A stretch of 64,000 bases of DNA from Lewinellaceae bacterium SD302 (GTDB taxonomy: Bacteria > Bacteroidota > Bacteroidia > Chitinophagales > Saprospiraceae), in assembly GCA_002591745.1 (NCBI GenBank), contig PDLQ01000003.1, positions 124,001 to 188,000 of the forward strand, read 5' to 3'. The position numbers were made by a program, and so were the translations under genes. Positions within the stretch are counted from its first letter, which is position 1. Every line of letters begins with the position of its first letter. Under the pieces are notes generated by a model. That model searched no databases, was not told where the DNA came from, and saw only the letters and a list, made by a program, of their open reading frames with translations. Shown piece by piece: positions 38,405 through 48,114 of this stretch.

Positions 38405-39131
38405 AACGGCGAACTTCAAGCGCCCCATGGATCGCTTCGGCAATTTCCAAAGCCGCCGGATTATCTCCGTGTAGACATAGTGTTTCGACTTGTATGGGAT
38501 GACTAGTGCCATAGTAATCTATCACCCATCCATGTTCCGCCATCTGCCGGGCCTGGGCCAATGCTTTCGCGGGGTTCTGGATAACGCCCCCCGCTAATGA
38601 ACGAGAACGTAGTTGACGGCCATTTTCATAGACCCGATCCACGAACCCTTCGGCCACGAAAGTCAGTCCGGCACGCTCTGCCAAACGACCGAGGGCACTT
38701 TCCGGTGGGCCGAAGATCTTGGGAATACCGAAATAGATAGCCGCTGCCACTACGACCATGGCCTCTTTGGGCTGGCTGGCTGCCAAATGGTACAAAGCTC
38801 CGTGAGCCTTTAGGTGAGTCAACTCGCCACCCTGCCCCTTTACTTCAGCCTGCAGGCGATCTACCTGACTGTAGATCAATTCATTTAGTTCTTGTTCTGG
38901 CATATCTATTGGCTCACGGCCAAAGTTCTGCTGACCGGGCAAGCTAGGGTGAGCACCGATATTTATCTTATGCAGCAGGGCTAGTTCCACGGATCGTTGC
39001 ATTGTTCCCGGGTCACCGCCGTGAACTCCACAGGCCAGGTTACAGGAGGTGATCAATGGCATGATAGCCGTATCCCGGCCAACGGTTTCTTCGTACCAGG
39101 ATTCCCCCATATCACAATTCAGATCGACCAT
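38391..39131 (-). CDS. pxpA: 5-oxoprolinase subunit PxpA (LamB/YcsF family)
   Basis: Part of the ATP-dependent 5-oxoprolinase that opens pyroglutamate to glutamate. The start at 39131 gives VDLNCDMGESW, the family N-terminus, followed by SCNLACGVHGGDPGTM, IGAHPSLPGQQNFGR, LKAHGALYH and ETLCLHGDNP. 246 residues is normal. The partner subunits pxpB and pxpC are not in this window and would have to lie elsewhere. The porZ gene ends 5 bases upstream, so pxpA is likely transcribed with it. Confidence 0.92.
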   Translation of the reverse strand: MVDLNCDMGESWYEETVGRDTAIMPLITSCNLACGVHGGDPGTMQRSVELALLHKINIGAHPSLPGQQNFGREPIDMPEQELNELIYSQVDRLQAEVKGQGGELTHLKAHGALYHLAASQPKEAMVVVAAAIYFGIPKIFGPPESALGRLAERAGLTFVAEGFVDRVYENGRQLRSRSLAGGVIQNPAKALAQARQMAEHGWVIDYYGTSHPIQVETLCLHGDNPAALEIAEAIHGALEVRRSPNG

Positions 39132-39135
39132 GCCC

Positions 39136-41526
39136 TTAGCGTATGAAGACAATCTTGCCAATTGCTGTATCCGGATTTTCCAGGGCCTGGCGCCCCGTTC
39201 CGTCGGAGGTAGCGAATACTAGGTATACGCCAGTTTGCACCCGCTGGCCATTGTAATCAGCGCCATCCCAGGTGACCTGGCCACCCAGGGCGGACGTTTC
39301 GAAGACCAGCTTGCCGCTGAGGTCAGTGATTTTAACGTTGGCATTACGAGCAACTCCCTGAATAGCGATCGGCCCCTCGTAGCCCGGCTCCACGGGATTA
39401 GGGAATACTTTCAGTGTTTCTTCATTGACCCGTCGGGCAGACGTGGCATCCCCCCGGTAACTGATGATACCGCTATCCGTACCGAAAAAGACCGTACCAT
39501 CGTTGGGATTGATGGCGATATCGCGAACCAGGTTATTAAGGAGGGGACTATTATCTGAATCGAAGAAAAGTAATTCCTCTTCTCCATCAGGACTCAGCAG
39601 GTAAGCGCCCCCGGTAGTGGCCATCCATTTACGGTTGGCTCCGTCAATTGTAATACCTTGTACGTCTTCAGTTTCCAAAAGAAGGCCACCTTGTTCGAAT
39701 TCATCGAATACCGGAATCACATTCCCTTGGCAAATACTAGGATCCATCGCAGAACTGCCACAGCCGAAAACGGTAATACCCGTAGAGGTACCGACCCAAA
39801 TATCTCCGTCCAGGTCTACAGCAATACTACGTACCTCGTTATTGATCAATTCGCTGTTGTTGGCTGTAATGGACCGGCACTCATCATCTGAAGTGTCGAG
39901 TAGAGTACCTTTGGTATCGATTATGGTGATACCGCCGCCACCGGCAATCCCGTGCAGCGCCCAGATGAACCCAAAATCGTCTACTGCCAGCGTGAAGGCT
40001 TCGTTCTGTCCACAGTCACCACCCAAGGCCGCCCATTCTCCAGCTGCCGTTCTTACGTGAACGGGATTCCCTCCCATTGAAAGCGGGTTGGAAAAGTAAA
40101 CATTCCCTTCTTCATCTGCGTCGATATTGCCCACCCGAACCCGGCCTTCCGCCTCACCTTCTGCGAATTGTAGCGTCGAGTTGAGTTCATCATAGAGTTC
40201 TATCTCCTCCGTCTCCTGATCGATGGAGAAGGCTCCTTCGAGGTAGGTGCCTCCCCAGACCAGATTATTCGCCGGATCAATGGCAACCCCTACCGCTATC
40301 TGGAAATCGTCAAAGGTTCCGCTCTCACCATCCCGACCAGCCAGGGCACTGTTATCGCGGTTATATTCCGTCCACAGCCCTTCTTTATAACGGTACATGC
40401 CTTCTGAGTTGAAGACGGGAGACAAGTTAGGCGTCAGAGTTCCCGTAGCGACCCAGAGCGACTCTCCGTCGTGTTCCAACCGATAATTTCGATCCCGACG
40501 AGGTCCTGGATATTCAAGGATTTCGCATTCACCGGCATCAGTACTCGGTAATAATCGGATGCCGTTTCCTCCATCGCCGATCCAGATTCGCCCGTTACTC
40601 TCCTGAGTAGCGTATAATGGAAAACGGACACAATTTTGGGTCAACTGACGTACCAGCCCATCTTCATCCAAAATCACGAGTTCGCGAACATCCTCGCCGG
40701 GTAGTGTATTATAACCCGCCAACAGATTATTGGGTCCTCTGGCCAGAAATTCCAGGAAATACCCCCTTGACTCGTTATCGAAAAACAACTCCGGGGCACC
40801 GTTATTCCAACGCCAAATATCCTCATTGACGGCAAAGTACAACTCGTCGCGCCAGACGTTCAGAGCCGTGGTGCTGTAGTCAAAAGGCATGCCATTACCA
40901 ATGTCCAGTAATTCCCAACTACCAAAATCAGCGATATTACCGCCGTTACGATCAACAGTGTAAATACCTTCCTGGGTGCCGGCGTAGAGCATTCCTTCGT
41001 AAACCGCAGCGCTTTCAATCCCTATGTCGGTAAATGTGGTGAATTGGAAAGTCTCATCGTCTAAATTAAGGGCTGATATTCCGTATCCGGCCGACAGGTA
41101 GATTACGTTATCCTCTCCGAAATGAACGTCGTTGATACTGTTATCTCCCCCACTGAAATTGAAGTTGTCGATCTGCCGCAGGGTACTGAAACGAGCGTCC
41201 CGCAGGAGATCGATCACGCTGTTCTCATAGATAATAATGAGGGTCTGAGTCGGTTCGTGATAGCGTAGAATGGCAATCTCCGTTTCTGCTAATCCGTCGT
41301 CCCGCGTGAGGGTAGTGATACTGAGGTCTTCCTTATCCAGGTAGAAAACAGCTCTTCCCGTGGTATAAATGATCGATTCCGTGGATTGGGTTACGTAGAT
41401 TCCTTGCTGGAAAGATTGCAGAGCCTGCCATTCGCCAATGGCCAGATTGTCCTGAGCATTCAAGTAAGGGCAGCAGTTACCGACCAAAACGATCAGGAAA
41501 AGTAGGTAGAGTAGTCTTTTCATCAT
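39136..41526 (-). CDS. porZ: Type IX secretion protein PorZ-like (beta-propeller with sorting domain)
   Basis: 796 residues. It has a signal peptide (LLYLLFLIVLVGNCCPYLNAQ) followed by two beta-propellers built of repeats such as NVWRDELYFAVNEDIWRW and SIAVDLDGDIWVGTSTGITVFG. A C-terminal sorting domain ends it (LKVFPNPVEPGYEGPIAIQGV...GVYLVFATSDG...AIGKIVFIR). The N-terminal pattern (WQALQSF...VTQSTESIIYTTGRAVFYLDKEDLSITTLTRDDGLAETEIAILRYHE) matches PorZ, which delivers A-LPS to the PorU sortase. A generic two-component-regulator-propeller cargo protein is the alternative. porQ is also in this window. It precedes pxpA on the same strand. Confidence 0.8.
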   Translation of the reverse strand: MMKRLLYLLFLIVLVGNCCPYLNAQDNLAIGEWQALQSFQQGIYVTQSTESIIYTTGRAVFYLDKEDLSITTLTRDDGLAETEIAILRYHEPTQTLIIIYENSVIDLLRDARFSTLRQIDNFNFSGGDNSINDVHFGEDNVIYLSAGYGISALNLDDETFQFTTFTDIGIESAAVYEGMLYAGTQEGIYTVDRNGGNIADFGSWELLDIGNGMPFDYSTTALNVWRDELYFAVNEDIWRWNNGAPELFFDNESRGYFLEFLARGPNNLLAGYNTLPGEDVRELVILDEDGLVRQLTQNCVRFPLYATQESNGRIWIGDGGNGIRLLPSTDAGECEILEYPGPRRDRNYRLEHDGESLWVATGTLTPNLSPVFNSEGMYRYKEGLWTEYNRDNSALAGRDGESGTFDDFQIAVGVAIDPANNLVWGGTYLEGAFSIDQETEEIELYDELNSTLQFAEGEAEGRVRVGNIDADEEGNVYFSNPLSMGGNPVHVRTAAGEWAALGGDCGQNEAFTLAVDDFGFIWALHGIAGGGGITIIDTKGTLLDTSDDECRSITANNSELINNEVRSIAVDLDGDIWVGTSTGITVFGCGSSAMDPSICQGNVIPVFDEFEQGGLLLETEDVQGITIDGANRKWMATTGGAYLLSPDGEEELLFFDSDNSPLLNNLVRDIAINPNDGTVFFGTDSGIISYRGDATSARRVNEETLKVFPNPVEPGYEGPIAIQGVARNANVKITDLSGKLVFETSALGGQVTWDGADYNGQRVQTGVYLVFATSDGTGRQALENPDTAIGKIVFIR

Positions 41527-41599
41527 TGATGAGAACAGCGGGCCGGGGCCGCCTATTGTTAAAACAATCGTTTTTAAGTCAACTTGTCAGATATTGACG

Positions 41600-41607
41600 C
41601 AAAGGTA
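41600..41607 (-). promoter_or_regulatory. -7 element upstream of porZ
   Basis: On the minus strand TACCTTTG matches TAnnTTTG exactly, 74 bases before the porZ start. A TTG lies 26 bases further upstream, a longer spacing than usual, so the -33 element is uncertain. Confidence 0.4.
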
Positions 41608-41669
41608 ATCAGGGGCTTTGGATTACGATTCATCAACAGTTTCCGCGAATGGACGTAAATTAACGCCCT

Positions 41670-41984
41670 ATGGTTCTTTACAACATCACCACGAAAGTGG
41701 AACACGGTACCCGCGCCACCTGGCTGCAATGGATGCAACAAGCATACATCCCCATAATGATGGACGACGGCTATTTTCGCGACTATAAATTATCTCGCCT
41801 TCTTGGGGTGGACGAAACCGACGGTATTACCTACGCCCTTCAATTCACCCTGGAAAACATGACCACTTTTCAGCTTTATCAGCAAAAAAAGGCTTTTGAG
41901 CACCAGAGTATGCACGATCTGCGGTACAAGGAGAAAGCTTTGAGTTTTCGGAGTGTTCTGGAGGTGGTGGATAGCGGAGATTGA
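41670..41984 (+). CDS. DUF4286-family small protein
   Basis: 104 residues with a ferredoxin-like dimeric alpha-beta barrel pattern: MVLYNITTKVEHGTRATWLQWMQQAYIPIMMDDGYFRDYKLSRLLGVDETDGITYALQF and QHQKKAFEH-type helix. DUF4286 proteins are common in the Bacteroidota and uncharacterised. It has no signal peptide. It is divergent from porZ, and mqnC lies downstream on the opposite strand. Start and length agree with the family. Confidence 0.85.
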   Translation: MVLYNITTKVEHGTRATWLQWMQQAYIPIMMDDGYFRDYKLSRLLGVDETDGITYALQFTLENMTTFQLYQQKKAFEHQSMHDLRYKEKALSFRSVLEVVDSGD

Positions 41985-42146
41985 GGAAATAGAAACCAGG
42001 ATCGCCGTCAGTCGCTGCGCTCCCTTGGCTTTAAGAAGTAAGAGCCAAGCCGAATGCGCTTTGGGACGTGTGCGCGCTGCGCTATATTCCTGCTTATATT
42101 TGGCCGCGCAGCGGTCGACTGTCTAATGTGTTCCTATCTCCAAAAA

Positions 42147-43289
42147 TCAGTCTACAATCAGCTCCACCTCATCCAACTGCTGTTGCTTGATATTCTTCGG
42201 CAGTTCCCGGTAATCGTATTGCTGATTGCGTAATTGAGGGCGGAACCCGGCTTCACGAATCGCTCCCTGTATACCGTCCGCCGTAAAGCGCCAGCGGGCT
42301 CCGGCGGCGGAAACTACGTTCTCTTCGATCATGATACTGCCAAAGTCGTTGGCTCCGGCATGCAGGCAGACCTGAGCAACCTGTTTACCTACCGTCAGCC
42401 AGCTAGCCTGAATATTGATAACATTGGGCAGCATAATCCGACTGAGGGCGATCATCCGTACGTATTCGTCGCCGGTAACTGTATTACGGGCACGTTTGAT
42501 CTTTTTCAAGATCGTATCCTCATCCTGAAACGGCCAGGGAATGAAGGCCAGAAAACCTTTGGCATGCTCCGGTTTTTCGCTCTGCACCTGACGGATGCGA
42601 ACCAGGTGATCCATGCGTTCCCAGTTCGTTTCGATGTGGCCAAACATCATCGTCGCTGAAGTAGTGATATTGAGTTGGTGAGCGGCGCGCATTACATCCA
42701 GCCATTCTTCCCCGCCGCATTTTCCTTTACTGATGAGACGGCGTACGCGGTCGCTCAAAATTTCAGCTCCCGCTCCGGGCAGACTATCCAGACCGGCGGC
42801 GTGGAGCTCGCGCAGTACTTCGGTGTGGCTTAATCCATCCAGCTTGGCAATGTGGGCGATCTCCGGCGGACCTAATGCGTGTAGTTTCAAATTCGGATAA
42901 AGCGCCTTGAGTTCGCTGAACAACTCTACGTAATACTTCAGCCCCAGATCGGGGTGGTGACCACCCTGTAGTAGTAACTGCTCACCACCGTAGGCAAAGG
43001 TTTCTTCGATCTTGGTCTTATACTCTTCGATGGAGGTTACGTAGACATCATCCGCCCCCGGCCGTCGGTAAAAATTACAGAATTTACAGTTGGCAATACA
43101 AACGTTGGTCGTATTACTGTTGCGGTCGATAATCCAGGTTGCCGTTTTTTCGGGTACCTGCTTGAACCGAAGTTGGTTGGCCACGTAGACCAAGTCACCC
43201 AGCGGCGCGTTTTCCAGCAAAAAGACGCCTTCTTCGGCGGTCAGCCACTCCATTTTCAGAGCGCGGGCGAGGAGATCGGTTGTATTCAT
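42147..43289 (-). CDS. mqnC: Cyclic dehypoxanthinyl futalosine synthase
   Basis: Radical-SAM enzyme of the futalosine route to menaquinone. It turns dehypoxanthinyl futalosine into its cyclic form. The 4Fe-4S cysteines are Cys64, Cys68 and Cys71 in [11 protein letters not shown]. Also present are [35 protein letters not shown] and a C-terminal [35 protein letters not shown]-type segment. 380 residues is normal. mqnA, mqnB and mqnD are elsewhere. Presence of MqnC means menaquinone is made without the classical MenF-MenD route. Confidence 0.95.
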   Translation of the reverse strand: [380 protein letters not shown]

Positions 43290-43329
43290 GGTGGAGTTGA
43301 TTAACCCTTTTAAGTTTGTTTTCGGCTAG

Positions 43330-43398
43330 CAAAGTAGCAATGTTTTCAACTTGAGTGAAATGACAGAGTCTACAGTCAGCCTTGCTACTTTGAAGCCA
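43330..43398. repeat. Inverted motif A pair upstream of mreB
   Basis: CAAAGTAGCAATG (43330-43342) is an exact motif copy; CTTGCTACTTTGAAGCCA (43381-43398) is an inverted copy with a mismatch at the CA/CC end. They flank 38 bases with no gene. A -7-like TATTTTTG lies at 43455-43462. The rest of the 43290-43660 gap shows no other feature. Confidence 0.6.
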
Positions 43399-43660
43399 CA
43401 GAACTTTCCCTTCTCTAACGCCCGCAAGCCATCGGAGTTGACTAAACTTTCATTTATTTTTGAAAGATGGATCAAAATCACAAATGCCTAACAAATAGTC
43501 GGCTAGATGCCACAGTCCGCCGTTTTTTTTGCAATTTTGTACGTGACTTGGTTTCGTGCATCGTTACCAGGCCCGTGAATTTGAAATCTGTCGGTCATAC
43601 CAAGTAGGCCGGGAGGTAAGGAAGACTATACTCAAACCAATTTTCAAGCCACCGCGCTTA

Positions 43661-44698
43661 ATGAAGCTATTCAATTTTTTCAAGCAAAATCTGGCGATCG
43701 ACCTGGGTACCGCAAACACCCTGGTGATCGAAGAAAACAAAGTCGTGGTCGACGAGCCTTCTATTGTCGCCATCAATCGCAAAAGTGACGAAACCATCGC
43801 CGTGGGCCGCCGTGCCATGCAAATGCACGAGAAAACCCACGATGACATCCGCACGATCCGCCCGCTTAAAGATGGGGTGATCGCCGACTTTAAGGCCGCC
43901 GAGCACATGATCAAGGGAATGATCGAAATGATCGGTTCCCGCCGTCGTTTTTTCGCCCACCTGAAAATGGTCATCTGTATTCCTTCCGGAATCACAGAAG
44001 TGGAAAAGCGTGCCGTTTTTGAAAGTGCCGCCCGGGTGGATTCGAAGGAAACTTACCTCATTTTCGAGCCCATGGCCGCCGCCCTGGGTATCGGATTGGA
44101 CGTTGAAGAACCCGTCGGTAATATGATCGTTGACATCGGAGGTGGTACCACCGAGATCGCGGTGATCGCCCTTTCCGGTATTGTCTGCGACCAGAGTATC
44201 CGCATTGCCGGTGACGAACTGACCGAGAACATCGCCGCCTACATGAAACGGCAGCACAACATCCTGGTGGGTGAGCGTACGGCCGAGCAGATCAAGATTC
44301 ACGTCGGCAGTGCCGTACCTCACCTGGAAAATCCGCCCGAGGACTTTCCCGTGAATGGTCGTGACCTCATTACGGGTATTCCCCGCCAAATCAAAGTGAG
44401 TTACCAGGAAATCGCCGAGGCCCTGGACGAAAGCATCATCCAGATCGAGGAAGCCGTTTTCCGCGCCTTGGAAACTACTCCACCGGAACTCGCTAGCGAC
44501 ATTTACAGTACCGGTCTCTACCTGACCGGCGGCGGTGCCCTGTTGCGTGGCCTGGACGAGCGACTGAGCAAGAAAACTCAGTTGCCGGTACACGTTGCCG
44601 AAGACCCGCTGCGGGCCGTAGTGCGTGGCACCAGTGCTGCCCTGGCGGATACGGATCGCTACAAAGCCATTTTGATCCCAAGTAGCAGCGTGTCCTAG
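43661..44698 (+). CDS. mreB: Rod-shape-determining protein MreB
   Basis: Actin-like cytoskeletal protein that guides lateral cell-wall synthesis. From ATG 43661 (345 residues): IDLGTANTLV (phosphate 1), MIVDIGGGTTEIAVIALSG (phosphate 2), YLTGGGALLRGLD (adenosine), and RPLKDGVIADFKAAE. An in-frame ATG at 43556 would add non-conserved residues. It leads the mreB-mreC-mreD-PBP2 cluster in the usual elongasome order. The gap to mreC is 186 bases. Confidence 0.97.
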   Translation: MKLFNFFKQNLAIDLGTANTLVIEENKVVVDEPSIVAINRKSDETIAVGRRAMQMHEKTHDDIRTIRPLKDGVIADFKAAEHMIKGMIEMIGSRRRFFAHLKMVICIPSGITEVEKRAVFESAARVDSKETYLIFEPMAAALGIGLDVEEPVGNMIVDIGGGTTEIAVIALSGIVCDQSIRIAGDELTENIAAYMKRQHNILVGERTAEQIKIHVGSAVPHLENPPEDFPVNGRDLITGIPRQIKVSYQEIAEALDESIIQIEEAVFRALETTPPELASDIYSTGLYLTGGGALLRGLDERLSKKTQLPVHVAEDPLRAVVRGTSAALADTDRYKAILIPSSSVS

Positions 44699-44884
44699 TA
44701 GTCGCCTGGAAAAATTTTCGTGACTCTAAATCTGTTGAAAGAAGGCAACGCTCGTTTTAATCGTCTCTGACCATTTTTCAGCCAACCCACGAAAATGTTT
44801 CCAGGGTTCTTCAACCGTATGATTACGGCGTATCATGGTAATTACGGAGCAAGTTTAATTACGCCAGTTCCAGCCTAACTTTCG

Positions 44885-45709
44885 ATGAGTAAAATCAAGG
44901 CAACAATTTTCCAGGGGGGCAGTGTGATCACGATGATCGTGCTGGAGATGCTCTGTTTCTACCTGATCATTAATTTCAACAGCGAGCAGCAAAGAATCTG
45001 GCTGGAAACAGTAACTGTGTATACTGGTGGCGTGAATGAGCGGGTAGATGGCGTGAATAGCTACATCGGCCTCAGGGCAACCGTCGATAGTCTGCAACAG
45101 CGACTGGCTGACATCAAATCGGCCACCGAAGGCGTTTACGTAGCCAAGGCCGCCGAGGTCGACTCAGTACGGGACGACAGTTTGCGGCAACGCTTTGTTT
45201 ACCTGACGGCCGAAGTAGTAAATAAATCACCTTATGGGCCGAATAACACAACCATCATTAACCGTGGAAAAATGGACGGCATCGAGATCGGACAGGGGGT
45301 GGTGGCCGACCAAGGTTTATTAGGGATTGTCACTGCCGTAAGTGGAGAGCACGCCCGGGTAATGAGCCTTCTTCACCGGGATACTCGTCTAAGTGCAGGA
45401 TTGAAAAACAGTTATTTCGGCACGCTGCGTTGGGATGGAGACGATCCCCGCAATATGACGCTGTATGACCTGAAGAGTTACGTAGAGGTCAATCCTGGCG
45501 ACACCATATACACCACCGGCTATTCCAGCATCTTTCCAACAGGCCTGGCCATTGGCACGGTTTCCGCGACCGAAAAACTGGCTGGTACCGGCAACTGGCG
45601 GATTGGCGTTAAATTACTGGCAGACCCCCTGCGGATGCGTTATGTGTTCGTGATCAAGGATCTATTCAAGGAGGACATCTCCATTTTAATGGAAAATGAT
45701 GAACGATAG
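44885..45709 (+). CDS. mreC: Rod-shape-determining protein MreC
   Basis: Periplasmic scaffold of the elongasome with a single N-terminal membrane helix (GSVITMIVLEMLCFYLIINF), a coiled coil (RATVDSLQQRLADIKSATE) and the MreC beta-domain (VVNKSPYGPNNTTIINRGKMDGIEIGQGVVADQGLLGIVTAVS...IYTTGYSSIFPTGLAIGTV). 274 residues. Overlaps mreD by 14 bases, so translation is coupled. TAACTTTC ends one base before the ATG, a possible internal leaderless promoter. Confidence 0.93.
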   Translation: MSKIKATIFQGGSVITMIVLEMLCFYLIINFNSEQQRIWLETVTVYTGGVNERVDGVNSYIGLRATVDSLQQRLADIKSATEGVYVAKAAEVDSVRDDSLRQRFVYLTAEVVNKSPYGPNNTTIINRGKMDGIEIGQGVVADQGLLGIVTAVSGEHARVMSLLHRDTRLSAGLKNSYFGTLRWDGDDPRNMTLYDLKSYVEVNPGDTIYTTGYSSIFPTGLAIGTVSATEKLAGTGNWRIGVKLLADPLRMRYVFVIKDLFKEDISILMENDER

Positions 45710-46220
45710 CACAATCAATAATGGGCTGCGCTTCTTTTTCCTGGCGGTGCTGCAAATTTTCCTGCTCAAGCAGATCAGTTGGGGTTTCGGGGGAAAGGAG
45801 TATCTTTTTATCTTCCTGTATCCACTGTTCATTATGATGCTACCGATCCAGATGATCCGTCACCTGGTGGTACTGGCCGGCTTTGCTATCGGTTTCACCG
45901 TCGATCTCTTTTACGAGACCTTGGGCATCAATGCAGCGGCGGCCACGCTTTCTGCTTTTCTACGGCCACTGGCTTTGCGGGCTTCCAGTCCACGGGAAGG
46001 ATACAATATCAAGCATCACCCGACGGTTAATGATCTGGGGTGGTCGTGGTACTTCCGTTACGCCGCCTGGTTTTTAGGCATTCATTTGCTGTTGTTTTTC
46101 AGCATCCAGGCTTTTACCTTTTACTTTTGGACGGATATTCTGCTAAAAACCTTCTTTTCTTTCGTAGCCAGCTATGCTTTGATGGCGCTGCTGGTCCTGA
46201 TCTTCAACCCCAAAAATTGA
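45696..46220 (+). CDS. mreD: Probable rod-shape-determining protein MreD
   Basis: 174 residues with five to six hydrophobic segments (LRFFFLAVLQIFLLKQI, YLFIFLYPLFIMMLPI, HLVVLAGFAIGFTVDLFYETLGINAAAATLSAFLRPL). MreD proteins are poorly conserved in sequence, so identification rests on membrane topology, size and position between mreC and PBP2. The 14-base overlap with mreC and 1-base gap to PBP2 mark it as part of the operon. Confidence 0.88.
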   Translation: MMNDSTINNGLRFFFLAVLQIFLLKQISWGFGGKEYLFIFLYPLFIMMLPIQMIRHLVVLAGFAIGFTVDLFYETLGINAAAATLSAFLRPLALRASSPREGYNIKHHPTVNDLGWSWYFRYAAWFLGIHLLLFFSIQAFTFYFWTDILLKTFFSFVASYALMALLVLIFNPKN

Positions 46221-46221
46221 T

Positions 46222-48114
46222 GTGATGGTCGATGATCGACACCAAGGTCGGGTTATCAGCATTCGCGCCGTATTCATCCTCGGCGTACTGTTGCTGATCG
46301 GGAAAGCTTTTCATTTACAGATCATAAGCGATGACTTTCGTGCCCAGGCGGATTCGGTGGGCAATACCCGCCAGACCCAGTACCCGAGCCGGGGCCTGAT
46401 GATTGATCGTAAGGGTAAGTTATTGACCGTTAATCAGTCGGCTTACGAAGTTACCTGTACTTATCGCCTCTTTCGGGAACACGCCGAAAGCTTCGACACG
46501 ACGAAGTTTTGCCGGATGCTTCAGATCACGCCCGAATATTTCGTGGAGGCCATTAATAAAGACTGGACAAGTATTCAATTTGCCAAGCACAAGCCATTTG
46601 TCTTCCTCCGTAACATTCCCCAGCACCAATTCGCTACTTTCCAGGAGATCATGCACGAGTTTCCTGGTTTTCAGGTTAACCTGCGCAGCTTGCGGGCTTA
46701 TCCTTTCGCCGTAGGTGGTCATTTAGTGGGTTATATGGGAGAAGTAGACCAGCCCAAGATTGACCGGGAGCCCGACTTTTATCGCCGTGGGGATTACGTC
46801 GGCGTAAGCGGCATTGAGTACAAGTACGAAAACACGCTTCGGGGCAAAAAAGGCAACCGCTGGGTCGCCGTGGATCGCCTCGGCCGGGAAGTGGGAGAAA
46901 CCGTGGAGGGCAAATTAGATGAAGCGGCCAACGCAGGAGCAGACCTGTTGACTACTATCGATATCGACCTCCAGGCTTACGGTGAAGAACTGATGGAAGG
47001 GAAGATTGGTAGCATTGTGGCCATTGAACCGGCCACCGGAGAAATTCTCTGTATGGTTTCTTCTCCGTCTTACGATCTTCGAAATATGGCGATAGGGCGT
47101 GGGCGGAGTACGACTTTCTCCTCACTGATGCAGGATACTTTACAACCGCTACTCAATCGGGCCATCAATGGTAAATATCCACCCGGTTCTCCATTCAAAA
47201 CCGTCGTGGCCCTGGCTGCTATGCAGGACGGCACGCTCTCTCCCGACCGGGGGATCGCTTGCAAGGGCGCTTTTTACAGTAACGGCCAGCGACTGACGGG
47301 GTGCCACAACCACCCTTATTGCAAAGACGTGGAAACCGCCATCGCCCAGTCTTGCAACAACTATTTCATTACCGCCTGGCTAGAGAACATCAACTCGATG
47401 AGCGGCAGCGCCATCTCGCCAAATAAGGGCTTCGATCATTTCAACGACTATCTCTACCAATTTGGGCTGGGCACGAAAACGGGTATCGATTACCCCGGCG
47501 AAATAAAGGGTAATGTGCCAACCGCCAAATTTTACGCCGACCGCTTTGCTGAAGATGAGTTTTGGCGGGCTATCTGGGTCCGTTCACTGGCCATCGGGCA
47601 AGGGGAATACGAGATCACCAACCTGCAAATGGCAAATCTGGCTGCCGCCATCGCTAACCGGGGTCACTGGCTAACGCCCCACTTAGTTCGTGGACTGCGA
47701 ATGGAAAACGATAGCATCTACGCTCCTCCCCACCAAATCTATCGTCACGATATCGACATCGAAGAGCGTCATTTCGAAACCGTGGTACGCGGCATGCGTA
47801 AGACCTTCCAAAACGGAACGGCCCGCTGGAGCGACGTCCCGGAACTGGCCATCTGCGGTAAAACCGGTACGGCCGAAAACGCCGGAGCGGATCACTCTAT
47901 CCTCTTCGCCTTTGCGCCAATGGACAAACCCAAAATTGCCATTTCGGTATACATAGAAAATGGTGGCTTCGGCAGTACTTATGCCGCCCCCATAGCCAGC
48001 CTCCTGACCGAACGCTTCATTAACGGCAAGATCGCCGATAACCGTAAATGGGTGGAGAAACGGATGAAGGAAACCTATCTGATTCCCAACTACGTCGCCC
48101 GATCAGCGAAATAA
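46222..48114 (+). CDS. mrdA: Penicillin-binding protein 2 (elongation transpeptidase)
   Basis: 630-residue class B PBP that cross-links lateral peptidoglycan. It has an N-terminal membrane helix (AVFILGVLLLIGKAFHLQII), the dimerisation domain with RGLMIDRKGKLL, and the transpeptidase domain with Ser323-Pro-Phe-Lys326, the SCN motif in QSCNNYF and K547-T-G in CGKTGTAEN. The start is GTG 46222 or ATG 46225. rodA, the usual next gene, is missing: the cluster stops here and the fic gene converges with a 12-base overlap. Confidence 0.95.
   Translation: MMVDDRHQGRVISIRAVFILGVLLLIGKAFHLQIISDDFRAQADSVGNTRQTQYPSRGLMIDRKGKLLTVNQSAYEVTCTYRLFREHAESFDTTKFCRMLQITPEYFVEAINKDWTSIQFAKHKPFVFLRNIPQHQFATFQEIMHEFPGFQVNLRSLRAYPFAVGGHLVGYMGEVDQPKIDREPDFYRRGDYVGVSGIEYKYENTLRGKKGNRWVAVDRLGREVGETVEGKLDEAANAGADLLTTIDIDLQAYGEELMEGKIGSIVAIEPATGEILCMVSSPSYDLRNMAIGRGRSTTFSSLMQDTLQPLLNRAINGKYPPGSPFKTVVALAAMQDGTLSPDRGIACKGAFYSNGQRLTGCHNHPYCKDVETAIAQSCNNYFITAWLENINSMSGSAISPNKGFDHFNDYLYQFGLGTKTGIDYPGEIKGNVPTAKFYADRFAEDEFWRAIWVRSLAIGQGEYEITNLQMANLAAAIANRGHWLTPHLVRGLRMENDSIYAPPHQIYRHDIDIEERHFETVVRGMRKTFQNGTARWSDVPELAICGKTGTAENAGADHSILFAFAPMDKPKIAISVYIENGGFGSTYAAPIASLLTERFINGKIADNRKWVEKRMKETYLIPNYVARSAK

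Noticed and set aside
43290-43660. Possible regulatory RNA or riboswitch upstream of mreB
   Set aside because: The region holds a motif A pair and a -7-like box but no known aptamer pattern or conserved helix set that I can see.
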